Numbered from the stretch's first letter, positions 25,761 through 35,461 are shown. The stretch is DNA of 54,067 bases from an uncultured Aquimarina sp. (GCA_947496555.1 CANMDH010000036.1:1-54067), one strand, 5' to 3'. Notes: generated from the letters alone by a model not told the origin. Translations and numbers: made by a program.

Positions 25761-27350
25761 TTACTTGGCATTTCTTAGTTCGACTGAATTAATAATACGT
25801 TGAGCAAGGTCTTTGGCATAACGATCTTCGATGTCATAAATCACCGTGATTTGCTGAAAACCTCCTTTTTCGGCAAAATTCAGCATCATATATTCATTCT
25901 TTTTATTATTCTTTTCGATAGGGTTTTTTACATCGAAGTTTCCAAAAACTTTAATTCCTTTGGCTCCTCCTAAGGTTTGGTATTCTTCGTTTTTAACCGT
26001 AATGTTTTTTGCTCCTTGCCCTTCTAAATATCCTACAACTCCCTCGACAGCTTTGTTAAGATCTACCTTAGTTTGTTGTTGATAGGACATTGTGGTCACT
26101 ACCACATAGAAATTACTTAGAATACTACCATATACAAATGTTTCGTTGCCTTTCAGGATTTGTTTTTGCTCGTCGGTAAGCTTAAAATTGTTTCTAATCA
26201 ATACTTTTGGCGTTGACATTGTAACCGGTGGTGATCCATAGGCACTGGTGATCCATTCGGTTTCTGCAAGCTCTTTGGTTGGATGGCCCAATATGCTATC
26301 CTTTACCAAATCATACCCTTTTACTGCTATAAAGATGATAAGTGTGATAGCTACGACTGCAACTCCTGCAAGACTCCCAAATATTATTTTCTTTCTACGT
26401 TTTTTCTCTGCAATAGCCTTTCTATATTCTTCATCCGCCAGCAATTCTTCTTCCGTTGGTTCTGGAATTGCTTCTTTGGTCTCATTAATAACACGTTCGA
26501 TCACACTACGATCGGCTTTTGCCGTACCAATATCTGGTTTTGATCTTGCAAATTTGGCCATATCGGCCGTTTTCAGCACACTTTTAAGCTCTTCAATAGT
26601 AGTTTTATCAAGATTAAGAGCTCCTGATTTGATTTCTTCGTCAAGACGTATAATCAACTCATCGGTGGTGCTCTCTAGTGCATGATCATACACTTCTTCA
26701 TCAATATATCTACGTGCGGTTTCGCTTAGTTGAGAATAGTATTCTTTATGAGAGTCTTTTTCTAATAAATGAGATTCGTCGATACGTCTTAGCGCCATCA
26801 TTGCCCTTTCGTAAGGGGGCAATTCTTCTTCTTTGGCTTCTTTCTTTCTCTTCCTTCTGAAAACAAAAAAGGCTATCAATCCCAGTAATAGTAAAGGAAT
26901 GAGTACCCACCATATGTATTTTTTCCAATTGAAAAGCGAGGCATCAACTTCTACCAAAGGTTTGATCTCATACATTTTCTGTTTGGTAGTGTCTACTAAT
27001 ACATCTCTAACCTCGACTTTAAGAGAATCGGTATAGAATACCTGATCGCCTACCATTACCTTTTGTCTAGGGATTGTGTATTGACCCGAATCAAACTGCG
27101 TTAATGCATATTCTTTGACTAATCCGAAACGATTTCCATTTCGAGCGGTGTCTATTTTATAAGATTCGATTACCTCAAGAGGTGTAAATGTTTGTCCCTC
27201 GGGGAAAACAATAATTTGAGTAGAATCTGCTTCAACTTGTACTTTGTAGCGAATCTCTTCTCCAATTTTGATGGATGTTGAATCTACTGTAGCCGAGACT
27301 TGAGCGTAGCTCATTTTAGCAAAAAGCAATAAGAAGGATATCAACAACAT
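25761..27350 (-). CDS. BatD-like membrane protein of the Bat operon
   Basis: A 529-residue protein with a signal peptide (MLLISFLLLFAKMSYAQ) and a periplasmic beta domain (about 20-140, KIGEEIRYKVQVEAD). A membrane helix at about 147-165 is followed by a helical cytoplasmic segment (about 170-310) like that of DUF4381/BatD proteins, then a second helix (about 320-342) and a C-terminal domain (about 370-525). I place the start at 27350. An open frame continues 23 codons further up, but those codons translate a dispersed CCCCCTTTGAAGGGGG repeat and lack a signal sequence. The usual position between DUF58 and batA supports a role in the Bat complex. Confidence 0.8.
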   Translation of the reverse strand: MLLISFLLLFAKMSYAQVSATVDSTSIKIGEEIRYKVQVEADSTQIIVFPEGQTFTPLEVIESYKIDTARNGNRFGLVKEYALTQFDSGQYTIPRQKVMVGDQVFYTDSLKVEVRDVLVDTTKQKMYEIKPLVEVDASLFNWKKYIWWVLIPLLLLGLIAFFVFRRKRKKEAKEEELPPYERAMMALRRIDESHLLEKDSHKEYYSQLSETARRYIDEEVYDHALESTTDELIIRLDEEIKSGALNLDKTTIEELKSVLKTADMAKFARSKPDIGTAKADRSVIERVINETKEAIPEPTEEELLADEEYRKAIAEKKRRKKIIFGSLAGVAVVAITLIIFIAVKGYDLVKDSILGHPTKELAETEWITSAYGSPPVTMSTPKVLIRNNFKLTDEQKQILKGNETFVYGSILSNFYVVVTTMSYQQQTKVDLNKAVEGVVGYLEGQGAKNITVKNEEYQTLGGAKGIKVFGNFDVKNPIEKNNKKNEYMMLNFAEKGGFQQITVIYDIEDRYAKDLAQRIINSVELRNAK

Positions 27351-27376
27351 CCCCCTAACCCCCTTCAAAGGGGGAA
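27348..27376 (-). repeat. CCCCCTTTGAAGGGGG-type dispersed repeat supplying a start codon
   Basis: On the minus strand the 16-base hairpin CCCCCTTTGAAGGGGG is followed by TTAGGGGGATG, and that ATG is the best start of the BatD-like gene. Related copies with the same order (stem, then TTAGAGGGATG) lie at 53811-53840 and 53953-53981. Confidence 0.65.
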
Positions 27377-27432
27377 TATAATTTCTTATTTTTATACTTC
27401 GTGATTCGTAATTCTTCATTCGTAATTCTCTA

Positions 27433-28299
27433 CTATCCTCTTCTTTTAAAATAGCCTAATAATTTTTTTACATAGCTTTCATCCACCCTACTACTTAGAG
27501 ATCCCGCTCCACTTCTATTAAAACTATCTCTAAAATAATCTACTCGCTCTTTATAATAGTTACTATAGTTTGTTCTTATTTTTTTAGAACCCGTATTCAC
27601 CAACATAAGCTCTCCGGTTTCTTCATCTTCCATCTGTACCATACCCAGGTTCGGAATTTCTTCTTCTCTCCTGTCATACACCCTAATCCCCGTAACATCA
27701 TGTTTTCCGCCAACAATTTTAAGCGTTTGCTGATAGTCATCTGTAATAAAATCTGAAAGGATAAAAACAATGGCTTTCTTTTTCATTACGTTAGAGAGAA
27801 ACTTAAGTGCTTCAGTAATATTGGTCTTTTTACTCTTGGGCTCGTACTCCAACAATTCTCTAATAATACGAAGTACATGAGATCTTCCTTTTTTGGGTGG
27901 AATAAAGAGCTCTATCTCATCGGTAAACAAAATTAAACCGATCTTGTCATTATTTTGAGTAGCCGAAAAAGCCAGAGTAGCCGCTATTTCGGTAATTATT
28001 TCCTTTTTGAACTGCTGCTGAGTACCAAAAAATTGCGATCCCGAAACATCGACCATGAGCATCATGGTAAGCTCACGCTCCTCTTCAAATACTTTGATAT
28101 AAGGTTCGTTGTATCGAGCTGTAACATTCCAATCGATACTACGTACATCATCCCCAAATTGATACTGTCGTACTTCGCTAAAAGTCATACCACGTCCTTT
28201 GAAGGTAGAATGATATTCTCCTCCAAAAATATGGTCACTTAAGCGACGCGTCTTGATTTCAATTTTCCGAACTTTTTTTAGTAACTCTTTCGTATCCAT
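27433..28299 (-). CDS. DUF58 domain protein of the MoxR-Bat operon
   Basis: A 288-residue cytoplasmic protein. The DUF58 signature is at about 35-80 (GRGMTFSEVRQYQFGDDVRS and IDWNVTARYNEPYIKVFEEE), followed by a VWA-like fold with the MIDAS motif DVSGS at about 89-93. It is nearly always encoded next to moxR and is thought to be the substrate or adaptor of that AAA+ ATPase. It lies 97 bases after moxR, a gap that holds simple repeats of a CAGTTTGCAGT type. Confidence 0.9.
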   Translation of the reverse strand: MDTKELLKKVRKIEIKTRRLSDHIFGGEYHSTFKGRGMTFSEVRQYQFGDDVRSIDWNVTARYNEPYIKVFEEERELTMMLMVDVSGSQFFGTQQQFKKEIITEIAATLAFSATQNNDKIGLILFTDEIELFIPPKKGRSHVLRIIRELLEYEPKSKKTNITEALKFLSNVMKKKAIVFILSDFITDDYQQTLKIVGGKHDVTGIRVYDRREEEIPNLGMVQMEDEETGELMLVNTGSKKIRTNYSNYYKERVDYFRDSFNRSGAGSLSSRVDESYVKKLLGYFKRRG

Positions 28300-28396
28300 T
28301 TTTACAGTTTGCAGTTTGCAGTCTTCAATTTACAGTCAGATTTAATCAATATCCAGAAAGCAACTGCCTACTGAATACTGATTACTGTTTTACTGG

Positions 28397-29398
28397 TTAC
28401 GGTACTTCAATCTCGTTTACAATCTTATTGATGATATCTACAGAGGTTACATTTTCGGCTTCGGCTTCATATGTAATACCAATACGATGACGTAAAACAT
28501 CATGAACAATGGCACGCACATCTTCGGGGATTACATACCCTCTTCGTTTTATAAATGCGTAGCATTTTGCCGCAGAAGCCAAGTTTATACTACCACGAGG
28601 TGATGCTCCAAAGTTTATAAGTGGTGTTAGTTCTTCTAAACCATATTTTTCTGGATAACGAGTGGCAAAAACGATATCAAGGATATATTTTTCGATCTTT
28701 TCATCCATGTATACCTCTCTTACTGCTTTTTGAGCATTTAGAATTTGTTCTATAGAAACCACAGGATTTATCTGCTCAAAAGATCCTTTAAGGTTGGCGC
28801 GAATGATTAATTGTTCTTCATCCAGTTTTGGATAATCGATAACCGTTTTTAACATAAAACGGTCTACCTGAGCTTCTGGCAAAGGATAGGTTCCCTCTTG
28901 TTCTACCGGGTTTTGAGTTGCCATTACCAAAAACGGTTTATCTAATATGAACGTCTCATCACCAATAGTTACCTGCTTCTCCTGCATCGCTTCTAATAAA
29001 GCACTTTGCACCTTTGCCGGAGCACGGTTAATCTCATCAGCCAGAACGAAATTGGCAAAAATTGGTCCTTTTTTGATTGAGAAATCATTCTCCTTCATAT
29101 TAAATATCAAAGTACCCACAACATCTGCAGGTAAAAGGTCTGGGGTAAACTGAATACGGCTGAAGCTACCATGCACAGCCTTGGCCAAAGTGGTGATAGC
29201 TAGAGTTTTTGCCAATCCCGGAACACCTTCCAGTAGAATATGTCCCTGACCCAATAGTCCGATAAGCAGGCGCTCTACCATATGTTTCTGACCTACAATT
29301 ACCTTGTTCATTTCTAAAGTAAGCAAATCTACAAAGGCAGATTCTTTCTCTATTTTCTGGTTGATTGAAGCAATATCAATAGAACTGTTTTCTTCCAT
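28397..29398 (-). CDS. moxR: MoxR-family AAA+ ATPase
   Basis: A 333-residue AAA+ ATPase of the MoxR branch. Walker A is at about 56-64 (EGVPGLAKT), Walker B at about 117-124 (VLADEINRAP), sensor 1 near MATQNPVEQEGTYPLPEAQ, and the C-terminal lid covers about 235-330. MoxR proteins act as chaperones that insert metals or remodel VWA-domain partners, here the DUF58, BatA and BatB proteins encoded downstream. It is the first gene of the operon. No clear promoter box was found in the 335-base gap upstream. Confidence 0.94.
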   Translation of the reverse strand: MEENSSIDIASINQKIEKESAFVDLLTLEMNKVIVGQKHMVERLLIGLLGQGHILLEGVPGLAKTLAITTLAKAVHGSFSRIQFTPDLLPADVVGTLIFNMKENDFSIKKGPIFANFVLADEINRAPAKVQSALLEAMQEKQVTIGDETFILDKPFLVMATQNPVEQEGTYPLPEAQVDRFMLKTVIDYPKLDEEQLIIRANLKGSFEQINPVVSIEQILNAQKAVREVYMDEKIEKYILDIVFATRYPEKYGLEELTPLINFGASPRGSINLASAAKCYAFIKRRGYVIPEDVRAIVHDVLRHRIGITYEAEAENVTSVDIINKIVNEIEVP

Positions 29399-29733
29399 CT
29401 ATTTTATTTTTTAAAGGCGTGAATTTAACACTACTAATTCAACATTGCAAATTGTCGAAATAATTTTCGCACCCTTGTTAATTGTTGGTTAAATATATAT
29501 GACTTATGCCCTAATTTTACAGTATATTTAGACAGCATTTTTAAAATTTGGACATAGTTATTTTCATCACTTTCATGATGATTATACCAAAAGACGTCAT
29601 ACTAACATAAATGTTGCAATTTTTAAATGATATAATTCGACTATGAAATGAGCCATAACAATTACATTGATACCAACCGAAATGTTGTATGGCGAATTCC
29701 ATCTGACCATTAAAAAAAAAGAAAAAAGAACAG
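29399..29733. other. Divergent intergenic region between moxR and the SDR gene
   Basis: This AT-rich spacer must hold the promoters of the moxR operon and the SDR gene, but I found no full TTTG/TAnnTTTG pair. The only structure seen is a weak hairpin TCATCA/TGATGA (29564-29569 and 29576-29581). No gene is evident. Confidence 0.45.
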
Positions 29734-30486
29734 ATGAAAACAGCATTAATCACCGGGGCCACAAGCGGAATTGGAAAATCAACCGCAATCGAACTGGCAA
29801 AGCATCATATCAACCTTGTTATTTGCGGAAGAAGGCAAGAGCGTTTGGACGATCTGCAAAAGGAATTGAGCGACATGGTAAAGGTTCATACACTTTGTTT
29901 TGATGTTAGGGATAAAGAAAAGGTGTTTGAAAGTATTGAAAGTCTTCCTGCCGAGTTCGGTACTATCGATATCCTGGTAAATAATGCGGGAAATGCACAT
30001 GGTATGGACCCAATCCAAACGGGTAGCATTGATGACTGGGATGCAATGATCGATATTAATGTGAAAGGGCTATTGTATGTTTCTAAAGCTATAATCCCAA
30101 AAATGATTGATCAAAAATCAGGACACATTATTAATATTGGTTCTATTGCTGGAAAAGAGGTTTATCCAAATGGTAATGTTTATTGTGCCAGCAAACACGC
30201 TGTTGATGCCATTAATAAAGGAATGCGATTAGATCTTAATGCACACAGAATCAGAGTAGGCGCTATCAATCCCGGATTAGTAGAAACTGAGTTTAGTAAC
30301 GTTCGTTTTAAAGGTGATAACCAAAGAGCAGACAGTGTATATAAGGGTTATGATCCCTTAACCCCAAAAGATATTGCTGATATTATTGCTTTTGTAGTTA
30401 CCCGGCCCTATCATGTTAACATTGCTGATTTGGTAGTGTATCCCACTGCACAAGCTAGTGCCTATGTTTTAAATAAAACTTTATAA
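29734..30486 (+). CDS. Short-chain dehydrogenase/reductase (YdfG-like)
   Basis: A 250-residue classical SDR oxidoreductase using NAD(P)H. The nucleotide-binding motif TGATSGIG is at residues 7-14. CGRRQERL at about 31-38, with Arg after the second strand, suggests NADP(H). NNAG is at about 88-91, and the catalytic Ser and Tyr-x-x-x-Lys are in IGSIAG and VYCASK. Closest in style to YdfG, which acts on 3-hydroxy acids such as serine, but the substrate cannot be read from the sequence. It stands alone on the plus strand. Confidence 0.88.
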   Translation: MKTALITGATSGIGKSTAIELAKHHINLVICGRRQERLDDLQKELSDMVKVHTLCFDVRDKEKVFESIESLPAEFGTIDILVNNAGNAHGMDPIQTGSIDDWDAMIDINVKGLLYVSKAIIPKMIDQKSGHIINIGSIAGKEVYPNGNVYCASKHAVDAINKGMRLDLNAHRIRVGAINPGLVETEFSNVRFKGDNQRADSVYKGYDPLTPKDIADIIAFVVTRPYHVNIADLVVYPTAQASAYVLNKTL

Positions 30487-30570
30487 TTTCTTTATTCCTA
30501 TTATATTGCAGACCCAATAAATTTGGCTAAGTTTATATTGGGAAAATTTTTATTGCGATTTGGAGAAAGA

Positions 30571-31707
30571 ATGATCAATAAGCGCCTTCTTATTAAAAAC
30601 CTACTGGCCCATAATGACGAAAATAGTTTTTATGATAAGAAACGTAAGCTCAATATTGGCGAAAAAGAAGGAAAAGCAAAGTTTCTAAAGCATATTTGCG
30701 CATTATCTAATTCTAATCCCAACAATAATTCATATATCGTAATTGGGGTTGAAGATGAAGACAATCAAATTGTAGGCGTTGATTTCTTTGACGACAGTAA
30801 GATTCAGAATTTGGTAAATGCTTATTTAGACAATCCCCCACTGGTAGCTTATGAGAATATTCCTTTCCCGCATTTGCCAAGCGACAAAGTAGTGGGACTT
30901 GTGTCTATTCGTCCGCAATTCTATAAAATATGCTCCCTTCGCAAAAATATTTGGAAATACTATGGCGGCACTGTATTCCTAAGAGATGGAAGTATAAGTA
31001 TGCCCAAAGTATTTGACATCGAGATTAAAGATACTAATTCTGAAATTGTAAGTTCTATAGAAAGTCATGCCCAAAACAATATTGAACTTACACTTGGTGG
31101 GGTTTTTGATTTCATGAATTCGAGAAAAGATTACAACCCTTCCTACAAAGTTTTTAAAGAGTATTTTGTAGTATGTTGGGCCGGAAAAGACAAAAGACAA
31201 AACGGAGAAACGTATTACTCTCGCGTTGATATAGAACTAATTAATGAACAAGTAAAATTATTTTATTCAGAATTAGATGAAGTGAGTATTTCTTTAACAG
31301 AGGATCAATTCAAAATTGTAGAGTACGTGCAATTAGGGTTACAGGACACATACAAATACTATCCTCTTGAAGAGGTAGTGATTACTTTTAAAGATAATGC
31401 CAGTTATGATATCGAAAGTAAGATTCTCTTCAAACCTCCTCAATTTGATCGTAAAACATTGTTTCATTTATATAATAGCAACAATGCATTGCTAGAGAAA
31501 TTAAAAAGCAAAATACCGTTATCAAAAAACGATGAAAAGGATATTCAGAACCTTCCGGCAACCTATTTATTATGTTTTTTTAATGATTTTAGCGAAGCGA
31601 AAGAGAAGTTAGAAGAAGCAAAACCTTATTTAAAAACCTATGATTATAATATTTATTCGCTTTGCAAAGAAAGCATACGAATTCTAAGAAAAATAAGATA
31701 TAGCTAA
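30571..31707 (+). CDS. AlbA_2 (Schlafen-like) domain protein
   Basis: A 378-residue protein with an N-terminal AlbA_2 domain (about 15-145, GKAKFLKHICALSNSNPNNN and SYIVIGVEDEDNQIVGVD), the fold shared by Schlafen proteins and some ATP-binding transcription factors. The long C-terminal part, mixed alpha/beta, is unassigned. I prefer the ATG at 30571 (MINKRLL), preceded by GGAGA, over a TTG 16 codons upstream. A nucleic-acid-related role is inferred from the domain only. There is no membrane segment. Confidence 0.72.
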   Translation: MINKRLLIKNLLAHNDENSFYDKKRKLNIGEKEGKAKFLKHICALSNSNPNNNSYIVIGVEDEDNQIVGVDFFDDSKIQNLVNAYLDNPPLVAYENIPFPHLPSDKVVGLVSIRPQFYKICSLRKNIWKYYGGTVFLRDGSISMPKVFDIEIKDTNSEIVSSIESHAQNNIELTLGGVFDFMNSRKDYNPSYKVFKEYFVVCWAGKDKRQNGETYYSRVDIELINEQVKLFYSELDEVSISLTEDQFKIVEYVQLGLQDTYKYYPLEEVVITFKDNASYDIESKILFKPPQFDRKTLFHLYNSNNALLEKLKSKIPLSKNDEKDIQNLPATYLLCFFNDFSEAKEKLEEAKPYLKTYDYNIYSLCKESIRILRKIRYS

Positions 31708-31714
31708 TAAAATT

Positions 31715-31763
31715 TAGGTTTTTAATGTTATGATTTTTTTACAACTCAAGAATTAAAAACCTA
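31715..31763. repeat. Inverted repeat after the AlbA_2 gene
   Basis: TAGGTTTTTAAT (31715-31726) and ATTAAAAACCTA (31752-31763) are perfect 12-base arms with a 25-base loop that includes a T-run. It could end the AlbA_2 transcript, although the long loop makes this uncertain. Confidence 0.35.
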
Positions 31764-31801
31764 TGATTCTATAATAAATCAATAAAAATGAACTTACCTA
31801 A

Positions 31802-32530
31802 ATGAATAGGACGCTAGTAATAGGAGATATGCATGGCGCTCTAAAAGCATTAAAGCAACTGATTGAAAGAGCCCAAATAACCTCAAAAGATACCTTGATC
31901 TTTCTGGGGGATTATGTGGATGGATGGAGTCAAAGCGCTGCTTTGGTTTCTTTTTTAATAGCTCTAAAAAAAACGCACCATTGCATATTTATAAGAGGTA
32001 ATCACGATGATCTTTGTTATACCTGGCTTACACAAAAAACCTACAATCCAGAATGGATGATACATGGTGGACAAGTAACAATAGACTCTTACTCAAAATT
32101 ATCTCAAGAAGAAATCAATATACATCTTTCTTTTTTTGAAAACCTCATCAATTACTATGTAGATGATCATAATCGTCTCTTTCTTCACGCTGGATTCTCT
32201 AATCTTCATGGTCCGCATCGTGAGTATTTTGATGAAACATTTTACTGGGATAGAACATTATGGGAAACTGCATTGGCGCTTAACCCTGCCCTGAAAAAAA
32301 CCGCCCTTAATTACCCCAAGCGACTATTGCTGTTTAACGAAATTTATATTGGCCATACTCCCGTTACTCGAATAGATAAAACGATCCCCGTAAATGCTTC
32401 ATGTGTTTGGAATATAGATACTGGCGCAGCTTTCAAAGGACCTTTAACTGCCATAGATATTGATACCAAAGAGTACTGGCAAAGTGATGCTGTGTATACG
32501 CTCTATCCCGAAGAGAATGGAAGAAATTAA
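31802..32530 (+). CDS. Calcineurin-like metallophosphoesterase (bacterial PPP phosphatase type)
   Basis: A 242-residue phosphoesterase with all metal-binding motifs in order: GDMHG at residues 8-12, GDYVDGW at about 36-42, GNHDD at about 66-70, a later His in LFLHAG, and IGHTPV near residue 188. Such enzymes use two metal ions to hydrolyse phosphoserine/threonine or dinucleoside polyphosphates (PrpA/ApaH group). No signal peptide is seen. It is followed 60 bases later by the SPFH gene on the same strand, with no known functional link. Confidence 0.88.
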   Translation: MNRTLVIGDMHGALKALKQLIERAQITSKDTLIFLGDYVDGWSQSAALVSFLIALKKTHHCIFIRGNHDDLCYTWLTQKTYNPEWMIHGGQVTIDSYSKLSQEEINIHLSFFENLINYYVDDHNRLFLHAGFSNLHGPHREYFDETFYWDRTLWETALALNPALKKTALNYPKRLLLFNEIYIGHTPVTRIDKTIPVNASCVWNIDTGAAFKGPLTAIDIDTKEYWQSDAVYTLYPEENGRN

Positions 32531-32590
32531 ATTTTTCATCACCCAAACAATTTTGTAGCTTTAGAACACGAATTTATAAACAGACTACAA

Positions 32591-33730
32591 ATGGGAATTT
32601 TTGACGAAATAAAGAAAAAACTAAGCCACGAGTTTATTGACATAGTAGAATGGTTAGACTATACCGATGATACCATTGTACACAGATTTGAACGCTACCA
32701 AAACGAAATAAAAAACGGAGCACAACTTATTGTACGTGAAGGACAAACCGCTGTCTTCATAAACGAAGGGCAATTGGCCGATGTCTTTACTCCTGGTACG
32801 TATACTTTAAATACTAAAAACTTACCCATTTTAGCTACGTTAAAAGGTTGGAAATATGGTTTTAACAGCCCGTTTAAAGCAGAAGTGTATTTTGTAAATA
32901 CGCATCTATTTACAGACGAAAAATGGGGGACCAAAAACCCGATCACACTCAATGATGATCGTTTTGGTTTGGTTGAAATCAGAGCTTTTGGTACGTATGC
33001 TTTTAAAATTAATGATGCAGGAAAATTCATTATTGATATTGTGGGTACAGACGCCAATTTTACCAATTTTGAAATTAACGAGCATCTTAAAAGTTTAATT
33101 TCTACACGTTTTACCGATACGATAGGTGAGGCAAATCTTCCCATAGAATTATATGCCGCCAATACCACCGAACTATCAGAAACATGCCTGGAGGTAATGC
33201 AGCCCGAATTTAAATCGGTTGGGATTTCTCTTGAAAAATTCTTCATAGAAAATGTATCGATGCCAGAAGAATTGAAGAAAGAGATTTTTGAATACAGTAG
33301 AATCGATAAGTTGGATCTTGATAAACTTACCAAGTTTAAAACTGCCAAAGCAATTGAAGCCGCCGCCGCCAACGAGGGCGGTACTGCCGGAGCAGGAATG
33401 GGTATGGGTATGGGATTTGTACTGGCCCAACAAATGGGTGGTATGATGAGCCCTATGGGCGGTCAACAAGGAACGGCTGTCCCACAGCAAACGTCTCCTA
33501 TTGCTCCTCCGCCAATGCCAGTGCAAGTTCAATATTTTTATGCAAGTAACGGGCAACAAGCAGGTCCGGTTTCTTTTGATCAATTAAAAGCATTGTTTGC
33601 TAATAGAACTGTAAACCGCGATTCTTTAATATGGAAACAAGGAATGGCAAATTGGACGGCTTTAAAAGACGTTGAAGAACTAAAATCTTTCCTTGGCGGT
33701 AGTACTCCTCCACCCTTACCAGGGAATTAA
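32591..33730 (+). CDS. SPFH-domain protein (YdjI-like) with C-terminal GYF_2 domain
   Basis: A 379-residue protein with an SPFH/Band-7 domain (about 25-250, IVREGQTAVFINEGQLADVF, then a coil), a Gly/Met/Gln/Pro-rich linker (about 262-315), and a GYF_2 domain at about 317-370 (QYFYASNGQQAGPVSF and LIWKQGMANWTAL). There is no transmembrane segment. Proteins of this type assemble at membranes. B. subtilis YdjI is recruited with the zinc-ribbon protein YdjH-like partner in stress-related membrane complexes, and the next gene encodes such a partner 78 bases downstream. Confidence 0.85.
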   Translation: MGIFDEIKKKLSHEFIDIVEWLDYTDDTIVHRFERYQNEIKNGAQLIVREGQTAVFINEGQLADVFTPGTYTLNTKNLPILATLKGWKYGFNSPFKAEVYFVNTHLFTDEKWGTKNPITLNDDRFGLVEIRAFGTYAFKINDAGKFIIDIVGTDANFTNFEINEHLKSLISTRFTDTIGEANLPIELYAANTTELSETCLEVMQPEFKSVGISLEKFFIENVSMPEELKKEIFEYSRIDKLDLDKLTKFKTAKAIEAAAANEGGTAGAGMGMGMGFVLAQQMGGMMSPMGGQQGTAVPQQTSPIAPPPMPVQVQYFYASNGQQAGPVSFDQLKALFANRTVNRDSLIWKQGMANWTALKDVEELKSFLGGSTPPPLPGN

Positions 33731-33808
33731 TAGTGTTTTTTAAAATATTAAAAAGATCCTATCTGAAGAGTGTCTTAAGTGATAGCCCAAAGATCGGGAT
33801 GACAATTT

Positions 33809-34918
33809 ATGGAAGAGAAACAAAAAAGAGCCGCTTCAGAACAAAAAAAGGCCTGCATTAATTGTGGTGCGGAATTAAAATATAAACCCGGTACTACGAG
33901 TATCACTTGCGAATATTGCGGACATGAGGAAGCCATAGTGCAAAATCAAGATGGTTTTCAGGAATTAGAACTTAGGCCTTATCTTGATGAGATGGGTTCT
34001 CAATCCCATTCTGAAGAAATCATGATGTTGCATTGCAAAAACTGTGGTGCCAATCAGCATATTGAAGAAAACTATAAATCACTACACTGTGTGTATTGTA
34101 CAATGCCTTTGATTATTGAAGATGCGCATAAAGAAGATTGGATCTTGCCGGGGGCAGTTCTTCCTTTTCAATTTGATCAAAAAAAATCGCATCAAATTTT
34201 TTCAAAATGGGTAAAAGGATTATGGTTTGCTCCTAACAATCTAAAAAAAGCTGCCCTGGATCCTCAAAATACCAAAGGACTGTACCTTCCGTATTGGACA
34301 TTTGACGCCCAATTATTTGCGAACTATACCGGCGAGCGTGGTGATTATTATTACGTAACTGTTCCATATACGACAACGGTAAATGGTAAAACTGTTCGAA
34401 AAACTCGGCAAGAACGAAGAACCAGATGGACTCCTGCAAGAGGAAACATAAGCGGTTTTGTTGATGACACCCTAATCAAGGCCTCGCATCAAAGAAAAAA
34501 CCCTATTCCGTCAAAGATTTCGAACTGGAATCTGGATGCTCTGGAATCGTTTAGCCCTAGTTTTTTATCAGGTTTTGTAACCGAAAAATATACCATTCCA
34601 CTAAAAGATGGTCACCTGTCATCTACCAAAGAGGCAGAAAAAATTGCAATCGCCTGGGCAAGAAGAGATATTGGTGGTGACACCCAGCGTGTACATGGAG
34701 TGGATATGAGTTTATCCGAAGAAACATTCAAACATATATTATTACCAGTATACATAAGTGCTTACCGTTACAGTGGTAAAAAATATAATTTCTTTGTAAA
34801 CGGTCAAACAGGAAGAATTTCTGGTAACAGACCCTATTCCTTTTGGAAGATATTCTTTTTTGTAGTATTTATAATTATAATATTAATACTGCTAATTGTA
34901 GTATCGGGAAATACGTAA
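33809..34918 (+). CDS. Zinc-ribbon membrane protein, partner of the SPFH protein
   Basis: A 369-residue protein with two zinc ribbons near the N-terminus (Cys pairs in CINCGAEL/CEYCGHE and CKNCGAN/CVYCTMP, about residues 16-42 and 75-100). A long soluble region follows (TKGLYLPYWTFDAQLFANYTG), and a single C-terminal membrane helix (about 345-365, IIIILILLIVV) anchors it. Homologues are sometimes mislabelled as primosomal or helicase proteins because of the ribbons. Pairing with an SPFH gene is the clearest clue: it probably tethers or senses at the membrane. Confidence 0.75.
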   Translation: MEEKQKRAASEQKKACINCGAELKYKPGTTSITCEYCGHEEAIVQNQDGFQELELRPYLDEMGSQSHSEEIMMLHCKNCGANQHIEENYKSLHCVYCTMPLIIEDAHKEDWILPGAVLPFQFDQKKSHQIFSKWVKGLWFAPNNLKKAALDPQNTKGLYLPYWTFDAQLFANYTGERGDYYYVTVPYTTTVNGKTVRKTRQERRTRWTPARGNISGFVDDTLIKASHQRKNPIPSKISNWNLDALESFSPSFLSGFVTEKYTIPLKDGHLSSTKEAEKIAIAWARRDIGGDTQRVHGVDMSLSEETFKHILLPVYISAYRYSGKKYNFFVNGQTGRISGNRPYSFWKIFFFVVFIIIILILLIVVSGNT

Positions 34919-34928
34919 TGATATCTGT

Positions 34929-35444
34929 TTATTCTTTTATTTTAAAGGTTACTATCTCATATACAGTCTCACTCATATCAGGACATAAGCCTTCTCTTAC
35001 AATTAGAGAAACCTCTGTTCCTTTGCCAAATTTTTGTTGTAAAGCGTCAAATTCTTTTACATGACCTTTCAAAAAACCAAAAGTAATTTCTTGTCCCGCA
35101 GAAATTATATTAACTATCCCAGATCCAGATTTTAATATTTTATCTACTTTAATACTGATGGCACCTTTAAAAGGTTTGCCACAAACTTCTGTTTCTCTAT
35201 AAAATTTGATCACAGATCCTACGAGATGTATTGTACCTGGTTCTGGACGGACTTCCATCTGCGTGTTGGCAATTTCATTATCTCTAGGGTCGCCAAAACC
35301 CGGGATTTCTATTTTTGGTTTTCCAGTTTTAGTAGTATCATCCTTAGTTTTTTCAGTTTTCACCTCCTTCTTATCTTGAGCAATACTATTTGATTTACAA
35401 GAAAATAACATTAATACAACAATTATGTATGCTAACTTATTCAT
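34929..35444 (-). CDS. Putative lipoprotein, 171 aa
   Basis: The N-terminus MNKLAYIIVVLMLFSC is a lipoprotein signal with the lipobox Cys at residue 16. A Lys/Thr-rich linker (20-48) leads to a beta-rich domain of about 100 residues with paired cysteines (EVCGKPF and GLCPDM) that may form a disulfide. No family was recognised. It converges on the zinc-ribbon gene and lies downstream of the large secreted-protein gene, from which a terminator separates it. Confidence 0.65.
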   Translation of the reverse strand: MNKLAYIIVVLMLFSCKSNSIAQDKKEVKTEKTKDDTTKTGKPKIEIPGFGDPRDNEIANTQMEVRPEPGTIHLVGSVIKFYRETEVCGKPFKGAISIKVDKILKSGSGIVNIISAGQEITFGFLKGHVKEFDALQQKFGKGTEVSLIVREGLCPDMSETVYEIVTFKIKE

Positions 35445-35461
35445 TCTATAAAAATAATAAA

